Shown: piece by piece, positions 34,530-43,639 of the stretch
How the letters are laid out: every line of letters starts with the position of its first letter
Position numbering within the stretch: position 1 is the stretch's first letter
DNA from: Nioella halotolerans
GTDB lineage: Bacteria; Pseudomonadota; Alphaproteobacteria; Rhodobacterales; Rhodobacteraceae
Assembly (NCBI GenBank): GCA_003428585.1
Contig: QVQC01000076.1
Coordinates: 1-64,000 of the forward strand
Length of the DNA: 64,000 nucleotides
Direction of reading: 5' to 3'
Notes under the pieces: generated by a model
What the model was told of the DNA's origin: nothing
The model's database searches: none
What the model saw: only the letters and a program-made list of their open reading frames with translations
Made by a program: the position numbers and the translations under genes

Positions 34530-35954
34530 CTAACGGGGATCCTTTCGGGTTTGCCGGGCGGATTGGCCCAGTTTTCGCAGGCCGTCAACGACAAGCGACA
34601 GTTTCGCGCCCTTGGAGCTTTTGACCAGCACGATATCGCCGGGCCGGAGCTTCGCGGCAAGCGCCTTGGCCATGTCCTCGGCGGTCTCGCAATGCAGGCC
34701 GCGCTTGGCCGGGGGCAGCGCGGCGTCCAGATGCGCCATCAACGGACCGGACGTGCAGACCAGATCGACCTTCTGCATCGCCGGCAGCGCCGCCAGCCCG
34801 GCGTGCAACTCGCGCGCGCCCGGCCCCAGTTCCAGCATGTCGCCCAGCACGGCGATCCGCCGGCCCCGGCCCTCCGGCGTCGCGGCGGCCAGCACCTCGA
34901 GACTGGCCGCGACCGATGTGGGCGACGCGTTGAACGCGTCGTCGATGAGGTCGATGGCCTGTTCGTCGGTCGGGTTCACCACGATGCGTTCGCGTCGCCC
35001 GCGCCCGTCCACGGGCTCCCAGCCCGCAAGCGCCAGCATCGCCCGCGTCACGTCGCACCCGAGCGCATCGACCGCCGCCAGCACGAAGACGGCGTTGAGC
35101 GCAAGGTGCCGCCCCGGCGCGGAAAGCTTGAAAAGCAGCGCCTCGCCGCCGATCTCGGCGCGCACGATCGTGGTCTCGTCGGCCAGCGAGACATCGAGCA
35201 CCCGCGCGTCGCGCCCCGTTTCGCCCACCTCGACCACGCGGGCGGCGTGGGCTGTCGCCGCCATCCGCAGGATCGGCGTGGTCTCCAGATCCGCGTTGAT
35301 AAACGCGGTGCCGCCCCGGTCCAGACCATCGAAGATCGCCGCCTTTTCCCGCGCGATGCCGTCGATGGAATCGAAGGCTTCCAGATGCACCGCCGCCACC
35401 ATCGTCACCAGGGCCAGATCGGGCCGGGCAAGGCGCGACAGCGGCGCGATCTCGCCGGGGTGGTTCATGCCGATCTCGATCACGGCGTAATCGGTTTCGG
35501 GGGGAATCCGCGCCAGCGTCAAAGGCACACCCCAATGGTTGTTGTAGCTCGCCTCGGCGGCATGGGTTTTCCCGCAGGCGGACAGCGCGGTGCGCAGCAT
35601 CTCCTTCGTGGTGGTCTTGCCGACGGAGCCGGTGACGGCGATGACGCTGGCCTTGGTGCGGGCACGCGCGGCGCGGCCAAGCGCCTCCAGGCCGGCCTGC
35701 ACATCCTCCACGACCAGAAGCGGCGCATCGGCGCCCACCCCCTCGGGCACATGGCTGACCATCGCGGCGGCGGCCCCCTTTTCAAGCGCCTGCGCCACGA
35801 AATCGTGCCCGTCACGCGCCGCACGCAGCGCCACGAAGAGATCGCCCGGCTGCAAACTGCGCGTGTCGATGGAGACGCCCGTTGCCTGCCAGTCGCCCTG
35901 TGCCGCGCCGCCTGTCGCGGCGGCGGCGTCGGCGGCGGTCCAGAGCGGGATCAT
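34530..35954 (-). CDS. murF: UDP-MurNAc-tripeptide-D-Ala-D-Ala ligase
   Basis: Completes the UDP-MurNAc pentapeptide by adding D-Ala-D-Ala. 474 residues; Walker-type motif AVTGSVGKTTTKEML, central NHWGVPLTLARI and IEIGMNHPGEI, and a C-terminal DAFNASPTSVAASLE motif typical of MurF. Its ATG overlaps the murE stop by 4 bp and it abuts mraY. Cytosolic. Confidence 0.96.
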   Translation of the reverse strand: MIPLWTAADAAAATGGAAQGDWQATGVSIDTRSLQPGDLFVALRAARDGHDFVAQALEKGAAAAMVSHVPEGVGADAPLLVVEDVQAGLEALGRAARARTKASVIAVTGSVGKTTTKEMLRTALSACGKTHAAEASYNNHWGVPLTLARIPPETDYAVIEIGMNHPGEIAPLSRLARPDLALVTMVAAVHLEAFDSIDGIAREKAAIFDGLDRGGTAFINADLETTPILRMAATAHAARVVEVGETGRDARVLDVSLADETTIVRAEIGGEALLFKLSAPGRHLALNAVFVLAAVDALGCDVTRAMLALAGWEPVDGRGRRERIVVNPTDEQAIDLIDDAFNASPTSVAASLEVLAAATPEGRGRRIAVLGDMLELGPGARELHAGLAALPAMQKVDLVCTSGPLMAHLDAALPPAKRGLHCETAEDMAKALAAKLRPGDIVLVKSSKGAKLSLVVDGLRKLGQSARQTRKDPR

Positions 35955-37438
35955 ATCCGGCCCTCCAGCGCGGCCACGGCGACACTGGCCTGTTCGGCGT
36001 CGTCGAAGGGGTACACCACGTCGCCCACGATCTGCCCCGTTTCGTGCCCCTTGCCGGCGATCAGAAGCGCGTCACCGGGGCTGAGCGCATCGACGCCGCG
36101 CAGGATCGCCTCGGCCCGGTCGCCGACCTCGATCGCGCCGGGCGCGCCGGCCAGCACCGCGGCGCGGATCGCGGCGGGGTCCTCGCTGCGCGGGTTGTCG
36201 TCGGTGACGAAGACCACGTCGGCATTCTCCGCCGCCGCCTGCCCCATCAGGGGCCGCTTGGTTCGGTCGCGGTCGCCGCCCGCCCCCAGTACGACGACAA
36301 GCCGGCCCAGCACATGCGGGCGCAGCGCCTTCAGCGCGATGTCCACGGAATCGGGCGTGTGCGAATAATCGACATAGACCGGCGCGCCGTTTTCGCGCCG
36401 CGCGGCCAGTTGCATCCGGCCGCGCACACCCCTGATGCGCGGAAGCACGCCAAACACCGCCTCCGCCGCCTCGCCCGCGCCGATCGCCAGCCCCGCCGCC
36501 GTCAGCGCGTTCATCGCCTGGAAGCCGCCGATCAGATTCAGCCGCGCCTGGTGGCTTTCGCCCTGCCAGCGGAACAGCACGTCCTGCCCGGTTTCATCCA
36601 TCCGCCGCCCGGTGATGCGCAGCCGCGCCTCCTCTGCATACTGCCCGACGGTGATCACCTCGATCTCGCGCGCCTCGCAGAGCGCGGCAAGTTCCGCGCC
36701 CTTCGGATCATCGAGGTTGATGACGGCGCTGGATTCCTCGGGCAGAAGTTCGGTAAACAGCCGCGCCTTTGCGGCGAAATAGGCCGTCATCGTGCCGTGG
36801 TAGTCGAGGTGATCCTGCGTGAAATTGGTGAAGGCGGCGGCGGCAAGCTGCACCGCGTCCATCCGGCGCTGGTCGAGTCCGTGCGACGACGCCTCCATCG
36901 CCACCTGGTCCACCCCTGCCCCCGCCATTTCGGCCAGCAGGCGGTGCAGCGTCAGCGCATCTGGCGTGGTGTGGATGCCGGGGGCGGAAAACGCCCCCTC
37001 GACGCCGGTGGTGCCGATATTGGCGGCCTCGCGGCCCAAGGCGGCCCAGATCTGGCGGGTGAAGCTGGCCACGGAGGTCTTGCCGTTGGTCCCGGTCACT
37101 GCGACCACGGTTTCGGGCTGCACCCCGAACCACAGCGCGCAGGCATGGGCAAAGGCGGCCTTGGGATCCTCGACGACCACGAGCGCGGCTTTCGACCCGG
37201 TCAAAGCGTCGGCGGCGATGGCGGCGCCGTCACGATCGGTCAGGATGGCCCCCGCCCCCATGCGCAACGCGTAGCCGGTGAACTCGGCTCCGTGCACCCG
37301 CGTGCCGGGCAGGGCCGCGAAGAGATAGCCGCGCGCCACCTCGCGGCTGTCGAGCGCCACGCCCGTGATGGTCACGTCCTGCCCACACGGCGCCGTCAGC
37401 CCGAGAGCCGAGAGTCGTTTCGGGTCCATCTTCGCCAT
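35951..37438 (-). CDS. murE: UDP-MurNAc-dipeptide-2,6-diaminopimelate ligase
   Basis: Adds meso-diaminopimelate to UDP-MurNAc-L-Ala-D-Glu. 495 residues from MAKMDPKRLSALG, preceded by a G-rich site. ATP motif AVTGTNGKTSVASFTRQIW, central NFTQDHLDYHGTMTAY, and the DNPRSEDP motif that selects diaminopimelate rather than lysine. It overlaps murF by 4 bp and follows ftsI by 42 bp. Confidence 0.96.
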   Translation of the reverse strand: MAKMDPKRLSALGLTAPCGQDVTITGVALDSREVARGYLFAALPGTRVHGAEFTGYALRMGAGAILTDRDGAAIAADALTGSKAALVVVEDPKAAFAHACALWFGVQPETVVAVTGTNGKTSVASFTRQIWAALGREAANIGTTGVEGAFSAPGIHTTPDALTLHRLLAEMAGAGVDQVAMEASSHGLDQRRMDAVQLAAAAFTNFTQDHLDYHGTMTAYFAAKARLFTELLPEESSAVINLDDPKGAELAALCEAREIEVITVGQYAEEARLRITGRRMDETGQDVLFRWQGESHQARLNLIGGFQAMNALTAAGLAIGAGEAAEAVFGVLPRIRGVRGRMQLAARRENGAPVYVDYSHTPDSVDIALKALRPHVLGRLVVVLGAGGDRDRTKRPLMGQAAAENADVVFVTDDNPRSEDPAAIRAAVLAGAPGAIEVGDRAEAILRGVDALSPGDALLIAGKGHETGQIVGDVVYPFDDAEQASVAVAALEGRI

Positions 37439-37480
37439 CTGCCCCCCAAATCTGTGGCGCAGAGCGCCCCGACTCACATC

Positions 37481-39274
37481 TTATTGTGAGGCACTGGATA
37501 GACGATAGGCGACGTCGTGATCAACGTCTTGTGGCCTGAGCCCCAGAAGCGGCGCCACCCGGCGGATCACCTCCGCGGTGACCGGCACCGCCGTCCAGCC
37601 CGCCGTGCGGCGGGTTTCGCCCAGAACCTCGATGCTGGGCTCGTCCAGCGTGACCACCAGCACGTAGCGCGGGTCGTTGGCGGGAAAGACCGAGGCGAAA
37701 GTGGCGATCACCCGGTCGTCGTAGTAGCCGCCCTGCGGGTCGGGCTTGTCGGCCGAGCCGGTCTTGCCGCCGACCTCGTACCCCGCGACCTCTGCAAGGT
37801 TCGCGGTTCCCTCGGGTTCGGCCACCACGGCGCGCAGCATTTCGCGCAAGGCCGTCGAGGTCTGCTCGGAAATCACGCGTTCGCCCATCTGCGGACCATC
37901 CTGCCTCAAAAGCGTCGGGCGAATGACGGTGCCACCATTGACCATCGTGGCATAGGACGCCGCGAGGTGAAGCTGCGTGGCGGAAATGCCGTGCCCGTAG
38001 GAGATCGTCATCGTCGAAAGCTGGCCCCAGTTGGAGGGCAGGATCGGCGCCCCCTGGCGTGCTTCGACCATGTCGAAATCGAGCGCTTCCAGCAGCCCCA
38101 GCCGTCCGAGGAATTGCTGTTGCCGCTCCGCCCCGATCATCTGCGCCAGACGCGCCGTGCCGATGTTGGAACTTTGCACCAGCACGTCGCGCACCGAAAG
38201 CTCGGCCCCGTGATCGGTGAAATCGTTGATCTCGAAGCCCGCCATGCGCATCGGCCCGCGCGTGTCGATCATGGTATCGGTGTCGACGAGACCCTCCTCC
38301 AGCACCTGAGCGACGGTGAACAGCTTGTAGGTCGATCCCAGTTCGTACCGCCCCTGCACAGCCCGGTTGAACAGCGGGCTGTCAGCCGGGTCGCCTTCCA
38401 GCAACTGGCGGGGACGCTGGTTGGGATCGAAATCGGGCAGCGAGGCGAGCGAGATCACCTCGCCCGAATGCACGTCCAGCAGTACCGCGGCAGCACCGCG
38501 CGCGTTCATCAGCGTCATGCCGCCGTCCAGCACCTCCTCCACCGCCGCCTGCACCGTCAGGTCGAGCGACAGGTCCAGCGGCGCGCCGCCGCGGGCCGGG
38601 TCGCGCAGATCCTCGTCGAACTCGGCCTCCACCCCGGCGACCCCCACGATCTCGGCGGCATTGACCGCCTGCTGACCGAACCGCGCGCCGCCCAGAACAT
38701 GCGCGGCAAGCGCCCCGTTGGGGTAAAGCCGCATCTCGCGCGGGCCGAACAGAAGCCCCGGCTCGCCCAGATCATGCACGAGCTGTCGCTGTTCGGGCGA
38801 GATGGAGCCGCGAATCCACATGAAGCGCCGCCCCGAGGTGAACCGCGCCAGCAATGTTTCAGCGTCAAGGTCGTCGAAGATTCCGGCCAGCCCCTCGGCG
38901 GCGGCCTCCGGGTCGATCAGTTCATGCGGATGGACGTAGAGTGCATTGGTCAGAAGGTTGGTGGCCAGCACCCGGCCCTGCCGGTCAAGGATATCGGCGC
39001 GGGTGGAGATGATGGAACTGCCCGATGTGGCGGTCGTCGGTTCCTCCGGCTCCGAGGTGGCAAGCGCCGTCATCTTGACGCCCACGGCGCCAAAGGCCGC
39101 GAAGATGCAGACCGCCAGCACGAAAAGACGGCTTTCGGCGCGCTGTCGCAAGCTGTCGCGCTGCTGTTCGTGGCGCAAGCGCAGGTTCTCGCGCTCGATC
39201 GCGTCGGGGTTCTCGCCCTTCTGACGGGCTTCGAGGATACGCGCCAAGGGGCGCAGGGCGATGCGGCGGGTCAT
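37481..39274 (-). CDS. ftsI: Septal peptidoglycan transpeptidase FtsI (PBP3)
   Basis: A class-B penicillin-binding protein of the divisome that cross-links septal peptidoglycan. 597 residues. A cytoplasmic tail precedes one transmembrane helix (about residues 49-65, LFVLAVCIFAAFGAVG). The transpeptidase domain shows the SxxK nucleophile motif in ELGSTYKLFTV, the SxN motif in LVQSSNIGTARL and KTG in VGGKTGSADKPD. The start overlaps the ftsL stop by 4 bp, excluding a longer reading. Partner FtsW is outside this window. Confidence 0.95.
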   Translation of the reverse strand: MTRRIALRPLARILEARQKGENPDAIERENLRLRHEQQRDSLRQRAESRLFVLAVCIFAAFGAVGVKMTALATSEPEEPTTATSGSSIISTRADILDRQGRVLATNLLTNALYVHPHELIDPEAAAEGLAGIFDDLDAETLLARFTSGRRFMWIRGSISPEQRQLVHDLGEPGLLFGPREMRLYPNGALAAHVLGGARFGQQAVNAAEIVGVAGVEAEFDEDLRDPARGGAPLDLSLDLTVQAAVEEVLDGGMTLMNARGAAAVLLDVHSGEVISLASLPDFDPNQRPRQLLEGDPADSPLFNRAVQGRYELGSTYKLFTVAQVLEEGLVDTDTMIDTRGPMRMAGFEINDFTDHGAELSVRDVLVQSSNIGTARLAQMIGAERQQQFLGRLGLLEALDFDMVEARQGAPILPSNWGQLSTMTISYGHGISATQLHLAASYATMVNGGTVIRPTLLRQDGPQMGERVISEQTSTALREMLRAVVAEPEGTANLAEVAGYEVGGKTGSADKPDPQGGYYDDRVIATFASVFPANDPRYVLVVTLDEPSIEVLGETRRTAGWTAVPVTAEVIRRVAPLLGLRPQDVDHDVAYRLSSASQ

Positions 39275-39636
39275 TGCGGCGCCTCCGCGCGGGATGAATT
39301 GTAGGACACGTCGTCGTCTTGCGTCTCGGTGGCCGCGGGCGGGGTATCGGAGCGCCAGATCACCTCGTCCATCACCGCGAACTGGCCGGGGCTCATCGGC
39401 AGCAGGTTCAGCCGCTCGAAATTCAGGTCCACCAGTTCGCGCAGCCGGTCGGGCCGGTTGAGATAGGCCCACTCGGCGCGCAGCACGGCGAGACGTTCGC
39501 GTTCGACCACGATCTCGCGTTGCAGACGTTCCACCGCGCGGATCGCCTGTTGTGTCTGGATGTTCTGCGAGTAGGCCCAGTAGCCAAGCGCGATGACGGC
39601 AAGCGCGCCGAGGATGGTCAGAAAGCTCCGCATCAC
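39271..39636 (-). CDS. ftsL: Cell-division protein FtsL
   Basis: A 121-residue bitopic divisome protein: short cytoplasmic start, one membrane helix ([19 protein letters not shown], residues 5-23), then a periplasmic coiled coil with leucine/arginine heptads ([30 protein letters not shown]). FtsL sequence is poorly conserved, so identification relies on topology, length and its place between rsmH and ftsI, overlapping both by 4 bp. Confidence 0.88.
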   Translation of the reverse strand: MMRSFLTILGALAVIALGYWAYSQNIQTQQAIRAVERLQREIVVERERLAVLRAEWAYLNRPDRLRELVDLNFERLNLLPMSPGQFAVMDEVIWRSDTPPAATETQDDDVSYNSSRAEAPQ

Positions 39637-40646
39637 AGGATCTCCGATATGCGGGGCAATCCCATCACGTCGCCCTGCGGCGGGGCGGCTGGCGCCCCTG
39701 TGCGGCGCGCGATACGCAGCTTGGCGGAGCGGGCGCGCGGGTTGCGGGCGACTTCATCAGCATCGGGCGCGATGGCCCGGCGCGGGGTCAGTTTGAAGCC
39801 CGGATCGCGGCGGGCGGGTTCGGGCGCGTGACGCGACCCGCCGCCGCCAGAGCTGGCGCGATCCTGCAGGAACCGCTTGGCGATCCGGTCTTCCAGCGAG
39901 TGGAAGGCGACGACGGCAAGCGCGCCGCCGGGGGCAAGCGCGCGTTCAGCCGCCATCAGCCCGTCGAGCAATTGACCGAATTCATCGTTCACCGCGATGC
40001 GGATCGCCTGGAAACTGCGGGTCGCGGGGTGGCTTTGGCCCGGCTTGGCGCGCGGCAGGCATTTCTCGATGATCCCCGCAAGCTGCAGGGTGGAGGTGAG
40101 GCGCGTCTCGGCCCGCTCGCGCGTGATGGCGCGGGCGATCCGGCGCGCCGCGCGCTCTTCACCATAGTGAAACAGGATGTCTGCAAGCGCCCCTTCCGGT
40201 ACCTCGTTCACCAGATCCTCAGCCGAAGGCCCCGCCTGCCCCATCCGCATATCGAGCGGACCGTCGCGCAGGAAGGAAAATCCGCGCTCCGCCCGGTCAA
40301 GCTGCATCGACGACACGCCGAGATCCAGCACCACGCCGTCAAGCTGTGCGTGCCCCGCCGCCGCCGCATGACGGTCCAACTCGGAAAACGTGCCCTTCAC
40401 GAGGATGAGCCGGTCGCCGTAGTCCGGCGCCCACGCCGCGGCCATGTCGAACACCGACGGGTCGCGGTCGACCCCGATCACGGTGTCGGCCCCGGCCTGC
40501 AACAGGCCGCGCGCATAGCCCCCCGCGCCGAACGTGGCATCCAGCCAGACGCCCGAAACCGGCGCGACCGCTTTCAGGATCGCGCCCAGCAGAACGGGGA
40601 CATGGGGATCGGCTGCCGGTCTGTCGGGTGCCGGGCCCGCCATCAT
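39633..40646 (-). CDS. rsmH: 16S rRNA (cytosine(1402)-N(4))-methyltransferase
   Basis: Methylates C1402 in the 16S rRNA decoding site. 337 residues. SAM motif [17 protein letters not shown] and the family signature [23 protein letters not shown]. Also [16 protein letters not shown] near the C-terminus. Formerly mraW. Start overlaps the mraZ stop by 4 bp; two adjacent ATGs make the exact first residue uncertain by one codon. Confidence 0.96.
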   Translation of the reverse strand: MMAGPAPDRPAADPHVPVLLGAILKAVAPVSGVWLDATFGAGGYARGLLQAGADTVIGVDRDPSVFDMAAAWAPDYGDRLILVKGTFSELDRHAAAAGHAQLDGVVLDLGVSSMQLDRAERGFSFLRDGPLDMRMGQAGPSAEDLVNEVPEGALADILFHYGEERAARRIARAITRERAETRLTSTLQLAGIIEKCLPRAKPGQSHPATRSFQAIRIAVNDEFGQLLDGLMAAERALAPGGALAVVAFHSLEDRIAKRFLQDRASSGGGGSRHAPEPARRDPGFKLTPRRAIAPDADEVARNPRARSAKLRIARRTGAPAAPPQGDVMGLPRISEIL

Positions 40647-41155
40647 TCGCCCTCTGAAGCGGATTGCCCGACAAGGCTGAGCGGGTCGAAGAATTCGCCC
40701 TCGCCAAGCGCGTCGAGCAGCTTCTCGATATCCTGCTCGGCGTCGCGCGCCGCGTCGGGGTTGAGGATGTGGAACTGGTCGCCCTTGCCCTGAAACAGCG
40801 CTTCGCCGTCAAGCGCGATCTTGTCGCGCGCGGCTGGCGGCAGGACAAGGCGGCCGGTATCATCGACCGTGGTCTCGTCGCATTTCGAATAATACAGGTA
40901 TTCCAAGGCCTTGCGCAGCCGCGTGCCGCGCTGCTCGGCCTGGATCATGGCGTCGATCTCGTCATAGGCATCGCCCGAGAGGCATTCGAGGTAATTCTTC
41001 TTGGGATCGCCATAGGCGATGTAAAGACGCGGCGCACCGCCGGGGGTATAGTCCTTGTCGGAATTCTGAAGCACACGGCGGAACTTGACCGGGATCGACA
41101 CCCGGCCCTTTCCGTCCACCTTGTTCAGGCTTTCGCCCTGAAACCTGCGCTCCAC
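40643..41155 (-). CDS. mraZ: Transcriptional regulator MraZ
   Basis: DNA-binding regulator of the dcw cluster, 170 residues, somewhat longer than the E. coli protein through C-terminal extension. Two SpoVT-AbrB repeats are visible: [18 protein letters not shown] and a second ending [16 protein letters not shown]. MraZ forms rings that bind repeated TGGGN sites near its own promoter. I could not identify a clean set of such repeats in the leader. It is first of the run mraZ-rsmH-ftsL-ftsI-murE-murF-mraY-murD. Confidence 0.95.
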   Translation of the reverse strand: MERRFQGESLNKVDGKGRVSIPVKFRRVLQNSDKDYTPGGAPRLYIAYGDPKKNYLECLSGDAYDEIDAMIQAEQRGTRLRKALEYLYYSKCDETTVDDTGRLVLPPAARDKIALDGEALFQGKGDQFHILNPDAARDAEQDIEKLLDALGEGEFFDPLSLVGQSASEGE

Positions 41156-41199
41156 GTCCCCTGTCCCTACCTATTCGCTGCGCGGCCACCCGCGAAGTG

Positions 41200-41239
41200 A
41201 AAACGGCGGATCGAGCAAGCTGCCACTGCTCAATCCGCC
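41200..41239 (-). terminator. Terminator-like hairpin in the mraZ leader
   Basis: On the minus strand, GGCGGATTGAGCA (41239-41227) pairs with TGCTCGATCCGCC (41217-41205) through a 13-bp stem with one G-T wobble and a 9-nt loop. GTTTTC follows. It ends about 50 nt before mraZ's ATG, so it could cut off most transcripts before the dcw genes. Confidence 0.7.
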
Positions 41240-41406
41240 GCCCTCGTCCCATCTCTGGGCTGTCCGACAGCGCGCGCATTACCTGGGGGGGATGTCTGCT
41301 CTGCCCGCGCGCCGGATCTCTGTCGTCAGCAAAGTGAGTGCCTGTATGAAACTGCCGTTTTTTGTCTTTGCGGCCCTTGGTCTTTCGCCTCGGTGCCGTT
41401 GCTCTC
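41200..41406 (-). ncRNA. upsM: Candidate UpsM-like sRNA from the mraZ 5' leader
   Basis: In R. sphaeroides the abundant sRNA UpsM, about 206 nt, is the mraZ leader released at an imperfect intrinsic terminator. The terminator hairpin at 41205-41239, just before mraZ, is the same arrangement. The 5' end given here is a guess from the UpsM length, not a visible promoter. The rest of the 41156-41690 gap contains no gene. Sequence identity to UpsM could not be tested. Confidence 0.42.
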
Positions 41407-41690
41407 GTTTGCTGTACCAGTGTTGTGTCATGGGAGGGTTTACCAATCAATCCCTTTTTTTGGAGATTTTTTCCATTTGCCCCCAAATAGCGCCCCACCG
41501 GCCTGCCCCTTGCCCAACAATCCGGGGTGATTTCGGAAGATGCAGCGCGCATCCGAGCTGCCGACCACAAGATCTGGCTGTGGCCGACCCGCCACAGGGG
41601 CATGGGAAATTTTTCCAGGCGGCTACGAAAGACCCCCGGTCGCGGGGGCGCCGGGGGCAGTAGACCAAGTTTTTCCAAAGCGAAGAGCGG

Positions 41691-42794
41691 TCAGGCCATT
41701 CCGCCCTCGATGAATCGCGCGGCAAGCCCGGTATAAGCCTCGGCCATCGGCCCCGTGCCGGCCGCGACCGGCACGCCGGCATCCCCGGCAACGCGGGTCT
41801 CGAGGGAGATCGGCAGCGCCCCGAGGAAGGGAATGGCCAGCCGCTCGGCCTCTGCCTTCACGCCGCCATGTCCGAAGATATGTTCTTCGTGCCCGCAATT
41901 GGGGCAACAGAAAACGGACATGTTCTCGATCAACCCGAGAATCGGCGCCTTCAGCGTCTGGAACATGTTGATCGCCTTCTTGGCGTCCAGCAGCGCCACG
42001 TCCTGCGGCGTCGAGACGACGATCGCCCCGGTGACCTCCGATTTCTGGCACAGGGTCATGGCCACATCGCCGGTGCCCGGCGGCAGGTCGACGATCAGCA
42101 CGTCGAGATCGCCCCATTCCACCTGCATCAGCATCTGTTGCAGCGCCCCCATGAGCATCGCGCCGCGCCAGACGACCGCCTGGTCCTCCGGCAGCATGAA
42201 GCCCAGCGACATCAGCGTGACACCGTGGCTGTGCAAGGGCAGGATCGTCTTGCCATCGGGCGAGGCGGGGCGGGTGTTCACCCCCATCATGCGCGGCTGG
42301 GAGGGCCCGTAGATATCGGCATCCAGAAGCCCCACCTTGCGGCCGGCCCGCGCAAGCGCCACGGCAAGGTTGGAGGACACGGTGGATTTGCCCACGCCGC
42401 CCTTGCCCGAGCCGACGGCAAGGATGCGCTGCACCGAGGCCGGTTTCATCGACCCCTGCTGCGGCTTTGGGTGGCCACCGATCCTCAGGCTGGGCGGGTC
42501 GCCTTCAGCCTGCGCGGGGCGGCGCTGCTGCGGTTGCTTCGCGGCGGGGCCATGGGCCGTAAGCGCGACGGTCGCGCTCTCGACACCATCGAGCCCGTTG
42601 ACCAAGGCCTCGGCCGCGTCGCGCACCGGACCGAGTTGCTGCGCCATCTCCGCGGACGGCGCTTCGATCACGAACGAGACCTTGCCGCCCGTTATACTGA
42701 CCGCCCGCACCAGGTCGCGGCTGACAAGGGTACCGCCATCAGGCAGCGCCAGCTTGTCCAACGCGGCCAGAATCGTCTCGCGGGTCTGTGTCAT
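41691..42794 (-). CDS. mrp: Mrp/NBP35-family Fe-S carrier ATPase
   Basis: A P-loop ATPase that carries Fe-S clusters, 367 residues from MTQTRETILAALDKL, preceded by AAAGGG. An N-terminal MIP18/DUF59-like domain (1-90) is followed by a deviant Walker A AVGSGKGGVGKSTVSSNLAVAL and the LLDADIYGPSQPRMMG motif. The CxxC pair that holds the cluster is in VFCCPNCGHEEHIFG. Cytosolic. It is divergent from the DUF1127/sRNA locus; the gap of about 300 bp holds a palindrome at 42902-42914. Confidence 0.93.
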   Translation of the reverse strand: MTQTRETILAALDKLALPDGGTLVSRDLVRAVSITGGKVSFVIEAPSAEMAQQLGPVRDAAEALVNGLDGVESATVALTAHGPAAKQPQQRRPAQAEGDPPSLRIGGHPKPQQGSMKPASVQRILAVGSGKGGVGKSTVSSNLAVALARAGRKVGLLDADIYGPSQPRMMGVNTRPASPDGKTILPLHSHGVTLMSLGFMLPEDQAVVWRGAMLMGALQQMLMQVEWGDLDVLIVDLPPGTGDVAMTLCQKSEVTGAIVVSTPQDVALLDAKKAINMFQTLKAPILGLIENMSVFCCPNCGHEEHIFGHGGVKAEAERLAIPFLGALPISLETRVAGDAGVPVAAGTGPMAEAYTGLAARFIEGGMA

Positions 42795-43101
42795 GGATAG
42801 CCCTTTCATCTGGTCAGGATCGCCTGCAGATCAGGTAAGGCCGTTTTTCCCGCCGTGCACCCCCCAAAAAACCGGCATCCAGAATACACATTTCGGGCAA
42901 TTGACCTAAGGTCAGCCAAAAAACTGTGCGATTTGAAGGCACTCATGCATTTTCTGCATGGCGGCATTGAACCGGCCGGGGATTGTGCAGGCGCAGCATC
43001 GAGATATCTTTGGGTCATCGAAAGAGACACGGGCCGCAACGGGCCACCGCGACAGGACGCGGATCCGGCAAGCGGCCCAGAAGAAGACAGGACACAAGGC
43101 A
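42795..43101. promoter_or_regulatory. Divergent regulatory region mrp / DUF1127-sRNA operon
   Basis: No gene here. It holds a perfect palindrome TGACCTAAGGTCA (42902-42914) and a small inverted repeat ATGCA-N5-TGCAT (42945-42959), both upstream of the DUF1127 gene. In R. sphaeroides the corresponding operon is driven by RpoHI/RpoHII under oxidative and heat stress. I could not locate a convincing RpoH-type -35/-10 pair by eye. Confidence 0.45.
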
Positions 43102-43323
43102 ATGGCCTACGCATCGCACAATTCCACCGCGCCGCTTTCGCTGGTCGCACGGTTCACCGAGATCCTTGACCAAGCGCGCGAGTCCTACGCGGCGTGGCGT
43201 GTCTACCGCAAGACCTGCGCAGAGCTTTCAAGCCTGTCGGCCCGCGATCTGGACGATCTGGGCATCGGTCGTGGCGAGATCCGCCGCATCGCGATGGACG
43301 CGGCCTACGGACAAGCCCGCTAA
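43102..43323 (+). CDS. ccaF1: DUF1127 small RNA-binding protein, CcaF1-like
   Basis: A 73-residue basic protein. The C-terminal half is the DUF1127 motif: LSSLSARDLDDLGIGRGEIRRIAMDAAYG, in the arrangement typical of short DUF1127 proteins. R. sphaeroides CcaF1 (71 residues) has this domain, precedes the CcsR sRNAs and acts as an RNA-binding protein affecting sRNA maturation and turnover. The same order is seen here, with the first CCUCCUCCC hairpin starting 16 bp after the stop. AAGG precedes the ATG. Expected to be co-transcribed with the hairpin array. DUF1127 proteins also occur elsewhere, so the name relies on the neighbouring array. Confidence 0.88.
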   Translation: MAYASHNSTAPLSLVARFTEILDQARESYAAWRVYRKTCAELSSLSARDLDDLGIGRGEIRRIAMDAAYGQAR

Positions 43324-43338
43324 GGGTTGACAGAGATA

Positions 43339-43410
43339 TCTGCCGAATTCCTCCTCCCTTGTTCGGCAGATCAGCGGCGGCCTCCCCCTCCTCCTCCCTG
43401 GAGGCCGCCG
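43339..43410 (+). ncRNA. ccsR1: CcsR-like RNA, unit 1
   Basis: Two hairpins. The first (43339-43370) has a perfect 9-bp stem TCTGCCGAA/TTCGGCAGA around a loop with CCTCCTCCC. The second (43375-43410) has an 11-bp stem CGGCGGCCTCC/GGAGGCCGCCG around CCCTCCTCCTCCCT. In R. sphaeroides, CcsR RNAs carry CCUCCUCCC loops and respond to oxidative stress. CCUCC is the anti-Shine-Dalgarno core, so pairing with GGAGG in mRNA leaders is plausible. A plain hairpin (43424-43442, GCCCCGGA/TCCGGGGC) follows without the loop motif. Confidence 0.8.
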
Positions 43411-43450
43411 CCAAAAGACAGAAGCCCCGGACAGTCCGGGGCACGTGATG

Positions 43451-43523
43451 CGGGCCTCTCTCCTCCTCCCTTGGGGCCCGTGACATGAGCGGCGGCGCAT
43501 TTCCTCCTCCCTTGCGTCGCCGC
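43451..43523 (+). ncRNA. ccsR2: CcsR-like RNA, unit 2
   Basis: The first hairpin (43451-43480) pairs CGGGCCTC with GGGGCCCG around a loop containing CTCCTCCTCCC. The second (43489-43523) pairs GCGGCGGCGCA with TGCGTCGCCGC (11 bp, one G-U) around TTTCCTCCTCCCT. The short linker TGACATGA matches those of other units. A plain hairpin (43534-43548, GCCCCG/CGGGGC) follows, as after unit 1, suggesting a processing or spacing function. Confidence 0.8.
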
Positions 43524-43556
43524 CTGTAACACCGCCCCGAGCCGGGGCTGAAGATC

Positions 43557-43629
43557 CGGGTTCCTCCTCCTCCTCCCTTGGAGCCCGAGATGACGCGGCG
43601 GCGCCTCTCCTCCTCCCAGGCGTCGTCGC
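43557..43629 (+). ncRNA. ccsR3: CcsR-like RNA, unit 3
   Basis: The first hairpin (43557-43587) pairs CGGGTTCC with GGAGCCCG (one T-G wobble); its loop has the longest motif, TCCTCCTCCTCCC. The second (43595-43629) pairs GCGGCGGCGCCT with AGGCGTCGTCGC (12 bp, two G-U) around CTCCTCCTCCC. Stems of the second hairpins in units 1 to 3 all start with a GCGGCGGC core. Confidence 0.8.
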
Positions 43630-43639
43630 ATCACAACAC

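Noticed and set aside
33546..36368. Plus-strand open frame of 940 codons
   Set aside because: Antisense to mraY, murF and part of murE, which are all intact with motifs. Rich in H, R, Q and D, a typical shadow composition.
41156..41690. RNase P RNA or MraZ-box repeats in the mraZ leader
   Set aside because: No conserved RNase P P4 sequence was seen on either strand, and TGGGN motifs lack regular spacing.
43327..43332. TTGACA just after the DUF1127 stop as a promoter -35
   Set aside because: No -10 sequence at 16-18 bp; the position falls inside the first hairpin loop. Probably chance.
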